Assembly: GCA_964035575.1 (NCBI GenBank)
Contig: OZ037878.1
Location: forward strand, 372,001-436,000
DNA: 64,000 nucleotides
Direction: 5' to 3'
Source of the DNA: Rhynchopus sp. YZ270_cl-10
Lineage: Eukaryota; Euglenozoa; Diplonemea; Diplonemida; Diplonemidae
Shown one piece after another: positions 1 through 10,300 of the stretch (within the stretch, counting starts at the first letter, position 1; each line of letters starts with the position of its first letter). A program made the position numbers and the translations under genes. The notes beneath the pieces are model-generated. The model was not told where the DNA came from, made no database searches, and was given only the letters and a program-made list of their open reading frames with translations.

Positions 1-562
1 ATGCAGTTCTACATCCATTTCGTATCTGATAAGGTAAAGGTTTGAGTAAAATAATGGGGTTGTCATTTTTTTTGTGTTCCAAAAAAAAAAAAAAAAAAGA
101 GAGAGAAAAGAAGTTGGAGTGAGATGAACCTAAGCCGCCTTGGGCTGTGAAAAAGCGCGCGTGAATCCTCAGTGTGCAGATTCATAGGATATCAAATTTG
201 GTCACAAAAAAACATGAGATGAACCTAAGCCTCTCGTGCTTAGTCACCAAAAGAGGGAGGCTAGTACGGGTGGGTGTGGGGAATTGTTTACAGAAAGGTG
301 GTATATATCAGGTCTCTCAAAATCCCCTGAAAGTGTCAGAGAATTAAATGGGGGTAAGATGAGAACCACATTGCGCCGACAATCAAGCCAGAATATTTTG
401 ACAACCTCCATAAAAGAGCAGTGTTTTCCCCTCAAAAAAGAAAAACAACAAACAACACATTTTTTAAAAAATCCAAGCCAAAACAACGTTTCTCAGAAAA
501 ACAAGAAAAAAAAGCCTTCCACTATACAAATCAGTTTTGATTGTCTCATTTTTAGACCACTT
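1..562. other. intergenic region with dispersed repeats
   Basis: No supportable gene. The first ~24 bases match the tail of a dispersed repeat also seen near 56855 (shared words such as ATGCAGT and CTACATCCAT), so the window opens inside a repeat copy. Around 120-150 and 213-247 are copies of the CTCTCGT hairpin repeat. The copy at 225-243 has a perfect 6-bp stem (CTAAGC/GCTTAG) around the 7-base loop CTCTCGT. The rest is A-rich sequence with homopolymer runs. The short reading frames here are lysine-rich and low in complexity. Confidence 0.6.
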
Positions 563-2416
563 TCACACAGGACCGATCCATTCATCTGGTTCTTCGTAGG
601 TAGCGTCCACTAAAGATCTTGCGACAGGCACCTTGGAAGCACGCTTCATGATATGTCTCTCCCCTGCACCCCCTCCAAAGAGGACCTTGCGGGTAGCGTC
701 CTCTCCTTGCCCTCTCCATATTATCCCTCTGGCGGCAGCGTTTTTCGGCCCCTTTTCCTCCTTCCATTTGATGGAATAGTCGTAGCCTCTTGGGGGCGAT
801 TCGCATTGTGGTTGCGCTGGTATGCGTAGAGGAAAATAGCCTAAGCCTTCTTCACCGTGACCGTAGTAGTAGCCTTCGCGGTGTCCGTTGAAGGTGGGGC
901 TGGGGACAAAGCCTGCGTCGACGTAGGGTTGGCGTTTTGGTGATTCTGCTCGGGGTGGTGGTGGTGGTGCGGGTCGTGTAGGCGAGGCGTGTCTCCGTGG
1001 GGCAGTGGGGGAAGTGCACCGAGCTAGCACCCTCCGTTGGACATCCGCAGTGATCGTGTAGTATTCGCTCCCTTTGACGGTCGCGTTGAACGGCTTCTTC
1101 ACCGCTTCTTTGTCCTTTGGGGTGTTCACCCGTTGCCGTTGCATTCCCTTCGGGGTCTGTGTTGCGCACGTTGCCAGTGTAGGTGGGGTGCGAGGAGGGG
1201 AAGGTGTTGTAAGTGTTGTAGGTGTAGCTGGTGTAGCTGGTGGTGGGGCAGGTGAAGAAATGGTGTGTCCCATGCCTTTGGAGGGCGTTGTGTGTGGTTC
1301 GGTGGTCGAGCCGCGGGAGGTGTTCTTCGGTGATTCTAGTGAAGGTGGCGGGAGGCTCGCCTTGCCTGGAAGGTGGTCATATGTTTTGACATTGACCTGG
1401 TCGCTCGGGGGCACCGGTAAGGTGCGGGTACTGGCCAGTTTGCGTTCGAGGAAGGACCCAGGGGGGTCTGCAACGTGGTACTGTGGATGTACGGGTTGTG
1501 GGTATGTTGCCTGCACGGTAATGTGGTCTTCTGTTGCCTCGGGGTGTTGGATGGTGGTGGTAGGGGTGGTGGTGGGGAAGGGCTGTGTTTGCGTTTGTGG
1601 GCGGTGCGGCAAGGTGGCAGTGGACTGGAGGGGGGCTGGTTGGAGTGGTGTGTCGAGGCCCGGGTGGTGGGTTTGTGGTGGTGGTGGTGGTGGTTGCTGA
1701 AGCTGGTCTTGCTGTTGTTGTTCCTGTTGAAGTTGTTGCTGCTTCAGCTGTTGTTCCTGCTGCAGGATCTGCATCTGCTGCTGCCTCAACTTCTCTTCGT
1801 GCTGTTGTTGTTGCAGTTGCATTTGCCGTTCCTGCTCCTGACGCTGCTGTTGAAGCTGCTGCTGCTGTTGCTGTTGGAGCTGCTGCTGCTGTTGCTGTTG
1901 GAGCTGCTGCTGCTGTTGTTGAAGCTGTTGTTGCTGTTGTTGTTGAAGCTGCTGCTGTTGGAGCTGCTGTTGTTGCTGTTGCTGCTGCTGCTTTAACTGC
2001 TGTTCGTGCGGGCTTGGTCCCGACTGCTGCTGCCCTCTTTGCACCACTGGCCTGTTCGCTGGCACCACCGGAGCTGGCGACTGCCCCGGCACAGCACCTT
2101 CCTTGAGCACCACTTCCACCTTTGTACCTGCCCCTTTGACACCTGCATTGGACAGCTTCTTGAAGCTCTCGATGTCGTACTGTGCGCCACGCACCACTAG
2201 CAAGAGTCTGCTGGGGTCACATGCAAGCAGCTCTCCAAGCCTGCGAAGGGCCTCTGGTACACTGATCGTTGCCAGGTTCACATTCCTGAGCACAACGCTC
2301 TGCTGTGTCCCGGGCACCCTCGACAGCACCGACAAATCACATCCAGTCGAAAAAGGACTTCCACCCTTCGACTGCCACGTCGGAGCCTCTGGAGGAAGCC
2401 TAGGACGGGCGGGCAT
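563..2416 (-). CDS. ubiquitin-like domain protein with long poly-Gln tract
   Basis: A 617-residue protein in one uninterrupted frame. Residues ~40-106 read as a divergent ubiquitin-like fold: a beta-hairpin-like start (SVVLRNVNLATISV), a helix (PEALRRLGELL), the RLLLVVRGAQYD strand-turn that matches the LIFxGKxL signature, and a closing strand (TKVEVVLKEG). Residues ~140-245 are almost pure glutamine (CAG/CAA mix) and then Pro/Thr/Gln-rich. The C-terminal ~150 residues are basic, with several SP/TP sites, and end in the acidic DATYEEPDEWIGPV. No catalytic domain is visible. The start ATG at 2416 follows a pyrimidine-rich stretch ending TTTTCAAG near 2460. A scaffold or adaptor role is only inference. 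I recognise no named orthologue. Confidence 0.8.
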   Translation of the reverse strand: MPARPRLPPEAPTWQSKGGSPFSTGCDLSVLSRVPGTQQSVVLRNVNLATISVPEALRRLGELLACDPSRLLLVVRGAQYDIESFKKLSNAGVKGAGTKVEVVLKEGAVPGQSPAPVVPANRPVVQRGQQQSGPSPHEQQLKQQQQQQQQQLQQQQLQQQQQQQLQQQQQQLQQQQQQQLQQQQQQQLQQQRQEQERQMQLQQQQHEEKLRQQQMQILQQEQQLKQQQLQQEQQQQDQLQQPPPPPPQTHHPGLDTPLQPAPLQSTATLPHRPQTQTQPFPTTTPTTTIQHPEATEDHITVQATYPQPVHPQYHVADPPGSFLERKLASTRTLPVPPSDQVNVKTYDHLPGKASLPPPSLESPKNTSRGSTTEPHTTPSKGMGHTISSPAPPPATPATPTTLTTPSPPRTPPTLATCATQTPKGMQRQRVNTPKDKEAVKKPFNATVKGSEYYTITADVQRRVLARCTSPTAPRRHASPTRPAPPPPPRAESPKRQPYVDAGFVPSPTFNGHREGYYYGHGEEGLGYFPLRIPAQPQCESPPRGYDYSIKWKEEKGPKNAAARGIIWRGQGEDATRKVLFGGGAGERHIMKRASKVPVARSLVDATYEEPDEWIGPV

Positions 2417-2794
2417 GTCTTGTTTGTTGCTTCGTTCAGGTGAACCACATTCCCTTGAAAACGGGAAATAAGAGAATAAAAAGTTTTCGTTATAAGATGA
2501 ACCTTGGCCTCGCGCTTCGTCACCTCAGGATAGGGGGATAGGGGGTGTGTACAATACAAGGGGAAAGGGGGGGAACGAAAACGAACACCTGAGTTTTGAA
2601 GTTGAGGGGGGTTTCTTTGTAAAAATTGCACCTTTTTTGGAAAATTTCATCCTTTTTTTTCCACCTTCGATTCTACCAAAAATACACCACCGACTCTGTT
2701 AAGAGGCCAGCAAGTTAAGTTTTTTTTTGAACACACCACCCAATCACCATCCATTTTGTGAAATTCTTTGAAAATGCATCTTTTTTTTACCACA
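2417..2794. other. short intergenic spacer
   Basis: It holds a degenerate CTCTCGT-type repeat near 2490-2523 and T-rich runs. On the minus strand the stretch before 2416 is pyrimidine-rich and could carry an RNA splice acceptor for the downstream gene. I see no gene. Confidence 0.5.
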
Positions 2795-4777
2795 TCACCC
2801 AAGCAAAGCCTTCTTCGTCGCCAACACTGTAGCGTGCTCCCGCAAAATACGTTTTATTGGCCGCAATGCGTCAACGAATCTGATGGAGTGGTTCAACGAT
2901 AACTCCGCCTTGCTAGCTTTGTGGAGATGCACTGAGTCTTCTGGCGGAGCACAGTCGTGGTGGATCTTTTTTTCGCATATGGTGTGCGCAGCCTCTACCG
3001 TATCAAGGTCCTCTGTACTACGGTAGAACATTAGCAGGGCGTTAACGGTTTGATAGCTGGGGCGGTAGTCTTTAAATTGCAGGTCGTGTTTGAACCATCC
3101 GTTGTCATGAGAGGGGCCTAAGGCAAGGATGAGGGGGTCGGTGCCTTCTGAAGAAAACCGGTGTGCCCCTGATTCTCGGAGGAGAGTGACGACTTCCTCG
3201 CGGTTGTGGAGGATCGCTTTGTACAGTGCTGACTCACCTTTGCTGTCCAATGCGTTCACATCCGCACCAGACCCGAGAAGAAGCTTGCAAACCGCAAGAG
3301 GACTGCCAACCGTATTCATCACACTAAGCATCAGAGGCGTTACAGCGTCACCATAATCACCGTCTACAGCCCAGGTACGCAGTGTGGTAGTCAAGGAGGC
3401 ACCTCGCGCAAGAAGGATCTGCACCATACCATAGTTATTTGCATAGCACGCACGGTGCAGTGGTGAGGACCCTTCCGCAAACTGTACTGTCTGCTTCGGT
3501 GCGTCTTCATGCGTGATCCCATACGGCTCTGTCCATAAGAGCTGTGCCTGTATCAAATCCCGGAGTTGCTCGGTAGGTGCGCTGCCTCGAGGGAGGATCT
3601 GCCAGGCCCCCGACGCCCTGCTGACTATGGTGCTCCGGGTGGTGCAGTCTGGGTGCACCCAAACGACTTTGAGGCAAGAGTGTTCGTAAGCAGGGATCAC
3701 CATGAAACGGCCTGGTATGCTATCCAGGTCTAGTGTTGCCTCGACTTCGGTGATTTTGTGGCGATGATAACGTCCCTGACTTTCGGTGGTAAGGTTGAAG
3801 ATGAGATTGCGGAAAGGGCCAAAGAGGCTGAGAAGGCGGTGAAACGCCCATACCGTGCTGTGTCCGTCGACGCAGTCGTCCATCAGCCCCGTAAGCATTT
3901 CTGTTAAGAAGGGTTGGTGTGAATGTGTGTAGGTCTGAAACTGGCTGACAAAGTCGGTAACGCTGGTGGAATGTCGCAGGCCAAAGCAGTGCAGCCACAT
4001 ATCCGATGCGTCTCTGTCATGAAGAATTTGCGTCACATCACGCCACGCGCTGGACGCGATTTCATTGCGTGTCCACGCAAATTTGTGCACCCTTCTGGTA
4101 ATAATTTCGTCGCATTTCCGAATTTGGAGCTCATTTTCGTTTTTCTTTTTCGCGAATTTTTTGACCTCCACGAGCTTCTCGAGGATCGCATCCGTGCAGG
4201 TCGCAAACTCTATATGCTCATGCTGCTGCCTGATGAACGCTGCCGCCACAGTATCCTGCACCTCAAGGCTGTCCTGCTCCTTGTCCAACTCCTCCGAGAA
4301 CAGCTTATGCAGCCCCTCTAAGCACGGCAGCATGTCCAGCGCGCTTTTCGTGTTCCCTCCGTTGGAACGGTATTCTCTACCCGCGGACCGGATTTGATTC
4401 ACCTGGCGTAGTGTTTCGCCTATCTTGCCTGCCCCAAGAAGCTCTTTGGTCTGCCCTTTAACGAGACGTTGGCATTCCAGCAGCTCGTCCATGACCATTT
4501 GGACGTGGCGGTCTTCAGCTTTGTACCCCATGTTGGCGAGGATGTCGGACACAACTTGCGGAATGATTTCGTTGTGTTCGCCGCGCAGCTGATACGGCCA
4601 CATATCTAAATCGGAGTACAGAACGCTCCCCAGTGCCTTCACCCTAGAAGGGTGGAAAGACGACGGGTCACTCCGTTCACCATGCTCTGTCGCAAGGAGC
4701 TTGAACACATCACTCCGCGACAACACCTCAGAGAGAAAGGATTTGGGTGAACACACTGTGCCGTTTTCGAACTCCAT
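2795..4777 (-). CDS. ankyrin-repeat protein
   Basis: The 660-residue frame is taken from the ATG at 4777 (MEFENGTVC), because the in-frame extension upstream is low-complexity and Pro/His-rich. The N-terminal ~300 residues look helical, with a Lys/Glu-rich coiled segment (VEVKKFAKKKNENELQIRKCDEII). The C-terminal half has ankyrin repeats (about residues 430-560) with recognisable cores: GSSPLHRACYANNYGMVQILLARGAS, a second repeat ending CKLLLGSGADVNALD, and SKGESALYKAILHNREEVVTLLRESGA. Ankyrin repeats bind partner proteins; no enzyme domain is seen. It could be a host scaffold or signalling adaptor, but the N-terminal region matches no family I recognise. The 5' flank on the coding strand has a T9 run then AAAAAAG directly before the ATG. 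Confidence 0.85.
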   Translation of the reverse strand: MEFENGTVCSPKSFLSEVLSRSDVFKLLATEHGERSDPSSFHPSRVKALGSVLYSDLDMWPYQLRGEHNEIIPQVVSDILANMGYKAEDRHVQMVMDELLECQRLVKGQTKELLGAGKIGETLRQVNQIRSAGREYRSNGGNTKSALDMLPCLEGLHKLFSEELDKEQDSLEVQDTVAAAFIRQQHEHIEFATCTDAILEKLVEVKKFAKKKNENELQIRKCDEIITRRVHKFAWTRNEIASSAWRDVTQILHDRDASDMWLHCFGLRHSTSVTDFVSQFQTYTHSHQPFLTEMLTGLMDDCVDGHSTVWAFHRLLSLFGPFRNLIFNLTTESQGRYHRHKITEVEATLDLDSIPGRFMVIPAYEHSCLKVVWVHPDCTTRSTIVSRASGAWQILPRGSAPTEQLRDLIQAQLLWTEPYGITHEDAPKQTVQFAEGSSPLHRACYANNYGMVQILLARGASLTTTLRTWAVDGDYGDAVTPLMLSVMNTVGSPLAVCKLLLGSGADVNALDSKGESALYKAILHNREEVVTLLRESGAHRFSSEGTDPLILALGPSHDNGWFKHDLQFKDYRPSYQTVNALLMFYRSTEDLDTVEAAHTICEKKIHHDCAPPEDSVHLHKASKAELSLNHSIRFVDALRPIKRILREHATVLATKKALLG

Positions 4778-5412
4778 CTTTTTTGTGCAAAAAAAAAGGG
4801 GATAATACGATGTTTTTGGACAGGGTGTATCTTGTCCAACGTTGTTTTCTTGTCTCGGGGGGAGGGGGGAGGGGGGAGGTCGGCCTGTTGTGTGTGTATG
4901 AGGCAGTATGCAGGGAAGGTTCAGGAAGAGGGGGGGGAAGGAAAAATGATGTTGCAAGATAGTGACAATTTTTTTTTCTATTATTCATGATTTCTGTGTT
5001 GTGTTTCCCCTCCCTCCAAACCCCTCCCTCATTCCAAAAAAAAAACCCCCCCCCCCGCCCCGCATTTTTTTTTTGGTTGTTGTTTGAATGTTGCATTGTG
5101 TTGGCAGAAAGTAAAAAAATAAACGAAAAATGCAAGGAAATACACCCTCCCCTTGACATAATGGGGGCTTTTAAAAAGATTGTTTCATATACTAACTATT
5201 CTACTGAATAGATGGTATAATAGGGTGCACTAAAAAGAAAACATTTTTTTTTTTTTCAGTTCTCTCGCAAAAAATGGGGGGGAAACATATGGTTTCAGAA
5301 GTCAAGAATATAACATAACCCACAGCTCTCTCACCCCGCCCCTCCCCGGTACTTCCGGTGTATCAGGGGTAGCAGGAAAGGGGTGGGGGTGAGGGTGGAA
5401 AAAAAAAAGGTG

Positions 5413-5483
5413 AAGTTGATAGTGCAAAAACGCCTCTGGGACGCAGGCACCTGACACTCCCGCGGGTTATCGAACCCCGGGGA
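5413..5483 (-). repeat. tRNA-T-arm-like dispersed repeat (4 copies)
   Basis: Read on the minus strand this carries GGGGTTCGATAACCCGC, a T-arm-like hairpin with loop TTCGATA, then AGTGTCAGGTGCCTGCG and a GCCT/AGGC hairpin. Copies lie at 12055-12125 (by duplication), 52555-52625 and 60162-60232. The copy at 52600-52632 adds ACACTCC on one side and GGAGTGT on the other, making a 12-bp acceptor/T-arm-like minihelix. Confidence 0.6.
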
Positions 5484-6308
5484 AAAAAAAGAGTTTATAA
5501 GATGAACGTAAGCCTCTTCTGTTGCTCAGGTCACAACCTTGATCACAATCACTATCGTACAGTCGAAAGTTGTTAGGCTGATACTAAGCCTCTTGTGAGC
5601 CACCTTCAAGGGAGAGAAAGAAAAAAAAATCAACGAAAAGTTTAGATGAACCTAAGCTGTGCTTAGTCACCTTATAACAAAATAACCTTGACGGATGAAT
5701 GTGCCTCTCGGGTACGTGATACATCAAGTCTGAAAAAAAAAAAAAAAAAAATGAAAGATATGGACACCCTCACTTCGGAGCACGGAACCTTACCCCCAGG
5801 AAAGGGAAAACGTGAAGGATTAATGTGTCTCGTATACGACATCCTTTTCTGAAGAAGAAAATAAAAATGTGGCCAAAAATAAACATTTTTTTTTTGAGTG
5901 TAGGGATAGCGGAGAAGGAGAGGGAAGCCCTTTAAAAAAATATATAGTGGAGCACACTCTAGGGTGGCTACACTAATACAACCAAGTTTTCAAAAAAAAG
6001 AAAAAAAAACAAAACAAAAGGGTGACAGCTCTTCAGAAGAGTTGGCTTTTTTTAAAAAAAAATTAGATTTTTTTTCTTTGCTCGCATCTCTTCGTTCTTT
6101 TGTGAGTGGGTCTTGCTTCTTGCTCTTCCAAGAAGGATATATACGCACGACGGAAGTCGGGCGCGGCACACTCAATTTAACAATTTTTTGGCAGCTTTTT
6201 TAAAAAAAATGACAATCACAACTAGCCGCCCACCACCCACCCCCCCTACCCCTACCCCCCCTCCAACCGTTCTATTTCTATTCGGCGAAACAGTTCTACA
6301 TAATAATA

Positions 6309-6421
6309 CAATCCACCTGATTTTTACCCCGCGTATAGGCGCATATAGGCCCATATAGGCCAAACCCCACCCATTTTTCCCAGCCTTTACGCGCCTTTAC
6401 GCGGGGTAAAAATCAGGTGGA
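6309..6421. mobile_element. fold-back MITE, TCCACCTGATTTTTACCCC family
   Basis: A 113-bp element whose ends are 24-bp inverted repeats (TCCACCTGATTTTTACCCCG... and its complement), around a short centre of TATAGGC-like repeats. CAA lies on both sides, a possible target duplication. The same family occurs at 12952-13064 (within the duplicated block) and, diverged, at 21303-21434 flanked by ATAA. Confidence 0.75.
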
Positions 6422-6467
6422 CAATACTCTTGAAAGGAAGATGAAATCTTTGAAATTATTTCATATA

Positions 6468-6845
6468 CCGTAATTGTAAAAATGTTGGGCCGTAAAAATG
6501 TTGGGACAGCCCAAAAAAGGCTCGCTCGTCCCAACATTTTTACGGCCCAACATTTTTTGGGCTACTTTGGCTTGAGCCTATTTGTCTTAGCGTTTTTTTC
6601 CCACGCCCTCTTGAAAACTTTGACACGTGCCAGTGACGTTCAACCCGCCTACTCGCTAGGTAATCGAAAAAAAAAAATTTTTTTTTTGCTAGCTAAGACA
6701 AATCTTCCCTAACAAAATCTACGTAAAAATTCCCGAACGTAAATATGTTGGGCCGTAAAAATGTTGGGACGGGAATTTTTCGCCCAGCTGTCCCAACATT
6801 TTTACGTTTCAACTTTTTTACGTCCCAATATTTTTACAATTACGG
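6468..6845. mobile_element. TA-flanked MITE with nested inverted repeats
   Basis: A 378-bp element bounded by CCGTAATTGTAAAAATGTTG and its inverse CAATATTTTTACAATTACGG, with TA immediately outside both ends. Inside, the motif CGTAAAAATGTTGGG recurs several times in both orientations and forms two further hairpins. No coding capacity; non-autonomous. A second copy lies at 13111-13488 in the duplicated block. TA target sites fit a Tc1/mariner-type mover, but no transposase of that family is in the window. Confidence 0.7.
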
Positions 6846-7104
6846 TACATTCTTTTCTAAACGAAAAGAAGCCAAAAGAAGGGTGTAAAAAATGTACCCT
6901 TGCTTTTTTTTTTCTTTGAAAGAAACGGAATGTGCCTCGGGGTGCGCCTCTTTATAGCAGGAACCGTCGTTGATGAGCGCTCTCAAACGAGGGGGTTTGT
7001 TTGTGCGTAAAGTGTGTAATAAATATTCTGTGGTGATATTTTCATTACTGCAATACGCTCCCACTGACTACCTGGCAGTGAAGAGGAAACCTCTTTAAGG
7101 CCAA

Positions 7105-7353
7105 GTAGTCCGGGTATTGTACTTTCGCACTGCCGGCTTTTTTTATCCCCCCCCCTTTTTTTTTTTTTTTTTTTTAAGAACAAGGTAGTATAAGCAAAAA
7201 CACCGATTGATGAACTCCACTGTCTCTCTTCTGTTTCTTCTTCTACTTTTTTGAAAACCTGGTTGTATTAGTGTAGCCATCCTAGAGGGTGCTCCACTAT
7301 TTTTTTTTTTTTTTTTTTTTAAAAACCCGATCCCCTGGATATCACTTAAATCC
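7105..7353. other. non-coding 3' part of the retroelement
   Basis: T- and C-homopolymer-rich sequence between the left 109-bp repeat and the end of the RT frame. Positions 7255-7304 hold a TAGTG...CACTA dispersed repeat in the same family as copies at 34086, 42284, 53391 and 63283, so it is either a passenger insertion or part of the element. Confidence 0.5.
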
Positions 7354-10300
7354 TTAGGAGAATGACTTTTCTTTATTGAGCGCGAGCATGGCGAGAAACA
7401 TATCTCTGTCAGTTGCGGTAAGGGGGAGGTGATGGCCCGATCCGTGTAGCCTTGATGGCCGGTCAGCGGGGTTCATGGCGCTGGGGACATAGATGAGGGT
7501 GAGGTCTGAGGACGAAAGGTGGACACGGTCCCAAATTCTTGTGATAAGAGTGTGTGCCGGCTCGTTGAGGCTGTAGCCAGATGAGGCGGAGTGAATAACA
7601 GCAGTGTTGTCTACGTACACAGTGAGGGTACGTGGTGGGGTCTGGGGAGGTAAGGCCTCTTCCACTGCGAGAGTAAGAGCGTATAGCTCTTTCATAAAGA
7701 TGTGAGCATCTATGAGGTGGGGAGGGAAGGGTCCATGGGAAAAAGAGACGGAAGAGGTGATGCCCCAGGCGAAGGAGCTCGCATCAGAGGCCACAACAAG
7801 GTGATCCCGCGGGGGGGACTGCCACACACACCACACGTTTGCAGCAATGTCCGAAAAAGCAGCAGAGAAGTGGACTGCATCGGGGGGGGACAGAGCAAAC
7901 TTCGTCTTCCATGCGGCTTGTTTATCAGTGGAGGGGAGGGAGGAAGCGACCGTGGACATCCAACGGAGGACACCGACAACGGAGCTCAGCTTGCGGAGAC
8001 GTACGTGCCATGCCCAAATGACGAAGCCCGCAAGGCGCCAAAGTATACGCAGTTCCTGTGGCTCGCTGAGGATAGTGCTTGCGCGCACAGTAGCCACCTT
8101 GTTGACCCAGATGCTATCGAGTCGCCATCTTTTGCGAGTTAGGTCGACTTCAAGGCCCAGAATGGTGGCAGAGGTAGCGGGAGGACTGTATGCACCGATG
8201 GTGATGTCGTACTGGGCGCAGATGGCACGGAAACGGACGATGGCCTCGTTCAGATGCTTGAGCGAAGAAGATACCAGGATGGTGTTATCGATCCAAACCA
8301 AGAAATCGACCAACGGGTTGCAGACCTGGTTTCCGATGGTGTGGGCCACTGCCTGTGCAATCTGGGGGGCGCCCCGGTACCCCATAGCCATCCGAGTCAT
8401 CCGAAGTCTGCGATTGCCGCAGCGGAAAGCAAAAAAATTTCGGGCGGGAGGGGAAATGGGGAATTGAAAGAAAAATGCGGAATAGTCGAATTCGGTGATG
8501 TAGGCGTATGCCATCACGGTATCGATGATCCGCTTGTAGGTGGGGAGGGGGCAGGGAGGGAGAGGTACATGTTTGGTGCATCGATTGAGCTCGTTAGCCG
8601 CAAGGATAAAACGGAGTTTAGTTGGGTCCTTCTTAGGCACTGGGAAAGCCGAGGAGAAGATGCACGGAGTGAAGCTTTGTCGTGGAAGCGGTTCAGCAAA
8701 ATGAGACCCTAACAGCTGGGGATGTAGTGGTTCGAGTTTGCCGTTGCGGGGTCCGGGTCCGGTGTCACTTTGAACAGGTGAAGAGTGTGTGGTGGCGTGA
8801 AGAAAGTCACGGGTTATCCATTGAAGGGATGATTTAAGGTGGGGGAAATCGGTTAAGAGGAGGTCGATATTAAGTGGTTTCAGAGGTGCTGAGGCAATGG
8901 TGCCGGCGTAGTCTGACTTGAGGAGGCGTATGCCAGATCCCTTATCGAACCATGCGGTGGCGTAGTCGTAAGATCTTAGTATCCGGTGGATGGAAATTTC
9001 TGTGGGGTTGGTTTGCACTGTGATGGGTGGTTTTGCTGAAGAAAGGTGGAAAGGGCCGCGGTCGCAGTTTCCGTGTGTTTCACAGTGTCCCAGGTGTGTC
9101 TCGGGATGTAGGTGCGGGTGGTGGTGATGTGCGCATGCCGGCCGATTGCCTGGGCAGCCGACTCGTCCACCAGCGTGGCAGCCTGTGTCAGGGCACTGTG
9201 ACGGTTGAGGTGGGACGTGATGCCCATTTTTTCCTTCAAGAAGGCGTTGTATTTTTTGAGGTTTAGAGCGAGCAACGGTTGCGTGGGCTGGAGGAGGGTC
9301 GATTGTAGTGTTTTGAGGATGTGGGCAGTGAAAGAGTTCTCCGGTATCTGCAGTGTCTGACCTTTTTTGTTGCGGTCCGTCTTTCCCCCCACAAAATGTA
9401 CGTGGATCCGGCCAGCCGGAGGGCCGACCGCCAGGCGATGGGGATGATGCCACACCACGTGTTTGTTTTGGAGGAGAACAAGGTCGCAGAATCTGGCTCC
9501 GAGCGAGTACTGGAGGTAAAGAGCCTTCTGATGTGGTGAGGATGCGTCTCCTACTGTGTCCATGATGGTCTGGTGAGAAGGAGTGCGTTCGCGTACGCTT
9601 TGTAGTCTGTCCCACTCGTTCATCTGACCGGACGCCGCTTGACGGAACGCGTCCAGGAGGGGTTTGTGTCCCACACGGAAGGATTGGGCATATGTCACTG
9701 CGCTGGAGGGTTGAATGTCGTTGTTCTCCAGTTTGCGTTTTAGCCACATCGCCGTGGCAGTTTCGGGCGAGATGTCGGGGCGAAGTTCCCTTATCCGTTC
9801 GGCGAAACAGCTGGCCCGACGAAGGACCGACTCCACGCTGTCCTGTGAACCGACCCCCTTGTGGAGGAAACTGAGGGTGCGGTTCAGTAACGGTTGGACC
9901 TCTTCGCGTGACAGGTGGTCCTGTTTGCGTATCCGGTGATACTCTTGGGACAGGTGAGGATATAACGGGAATATCGGGGCAGAGGGTGGAGAGCGAGAAG
10001 TCGACTCGGGGTTCTTGTGAGGTTGAAATAGGTGAGGGAACCCGGTGGTCTCGTGTGTCCTGGGGGACGGAAGTGTCTGTGTAGTTGACCTGGAGGTCAT
10101 GTTTGTCCCGGTGGACTGCAGTGTTTGCTGCTTTGACCCGGTGGTCATGTTCGTCCCGGTGGACAGTGGGGTGTGTGTTTTTGACCCGAGGGTCTTGAGG
10201 GTCCGGGTGGACGGTGGTGTTGGGGAAGTTGACCAGGTGGTGTTGTGAGTCCGGGTGGACAGTATGGTTTGTTTTGACCCGGTGGTCATGTTTGTCCCGG

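Larger units (their letters stand above)
5040..6995. repeat. 1.96-kb direct repeat, left copy (A)
   Basis: This block recurs essentially unchanged at 11683-13639, offset by 6643 bases. Even homopolymer runs and short ORFs match, so the duplication is recent or is still being homogenised. It contains dispersed repeats (5413-5483 tRNA-T-arm-like, 5497-5670 CTCTCGT hairpins, 5943-5996 inverted TAGTG repeat) and two miniature inverted-repeat elements. It carries no host gene. Confidence 0.85.

Noticed and set aside
225-243. Hammerhead ribozyme or tRNA anticodon arm for the CTCTCGT hairpins
   Set aside because: The CTGATGA/GAAA core is missing, and adjacent sequence does not supply D- and T-arms.
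1074-2106. Long plus-strand frames opposite the poly-Gln gene
   Set aside because: Leu-, Ala- and Val-rich translations are the complement of CAG/CAA repeats in the real minus-strand gene.
5943-7304. A single 1.36-kb TIR transposon bounded by inverted TAGTG repeats
   Set aside because: The TAGTG...CACTA unit is a common dispersed repeat, so two opposite copies need not be ends of one element. Also, the right A copy has the left unit without a partner.
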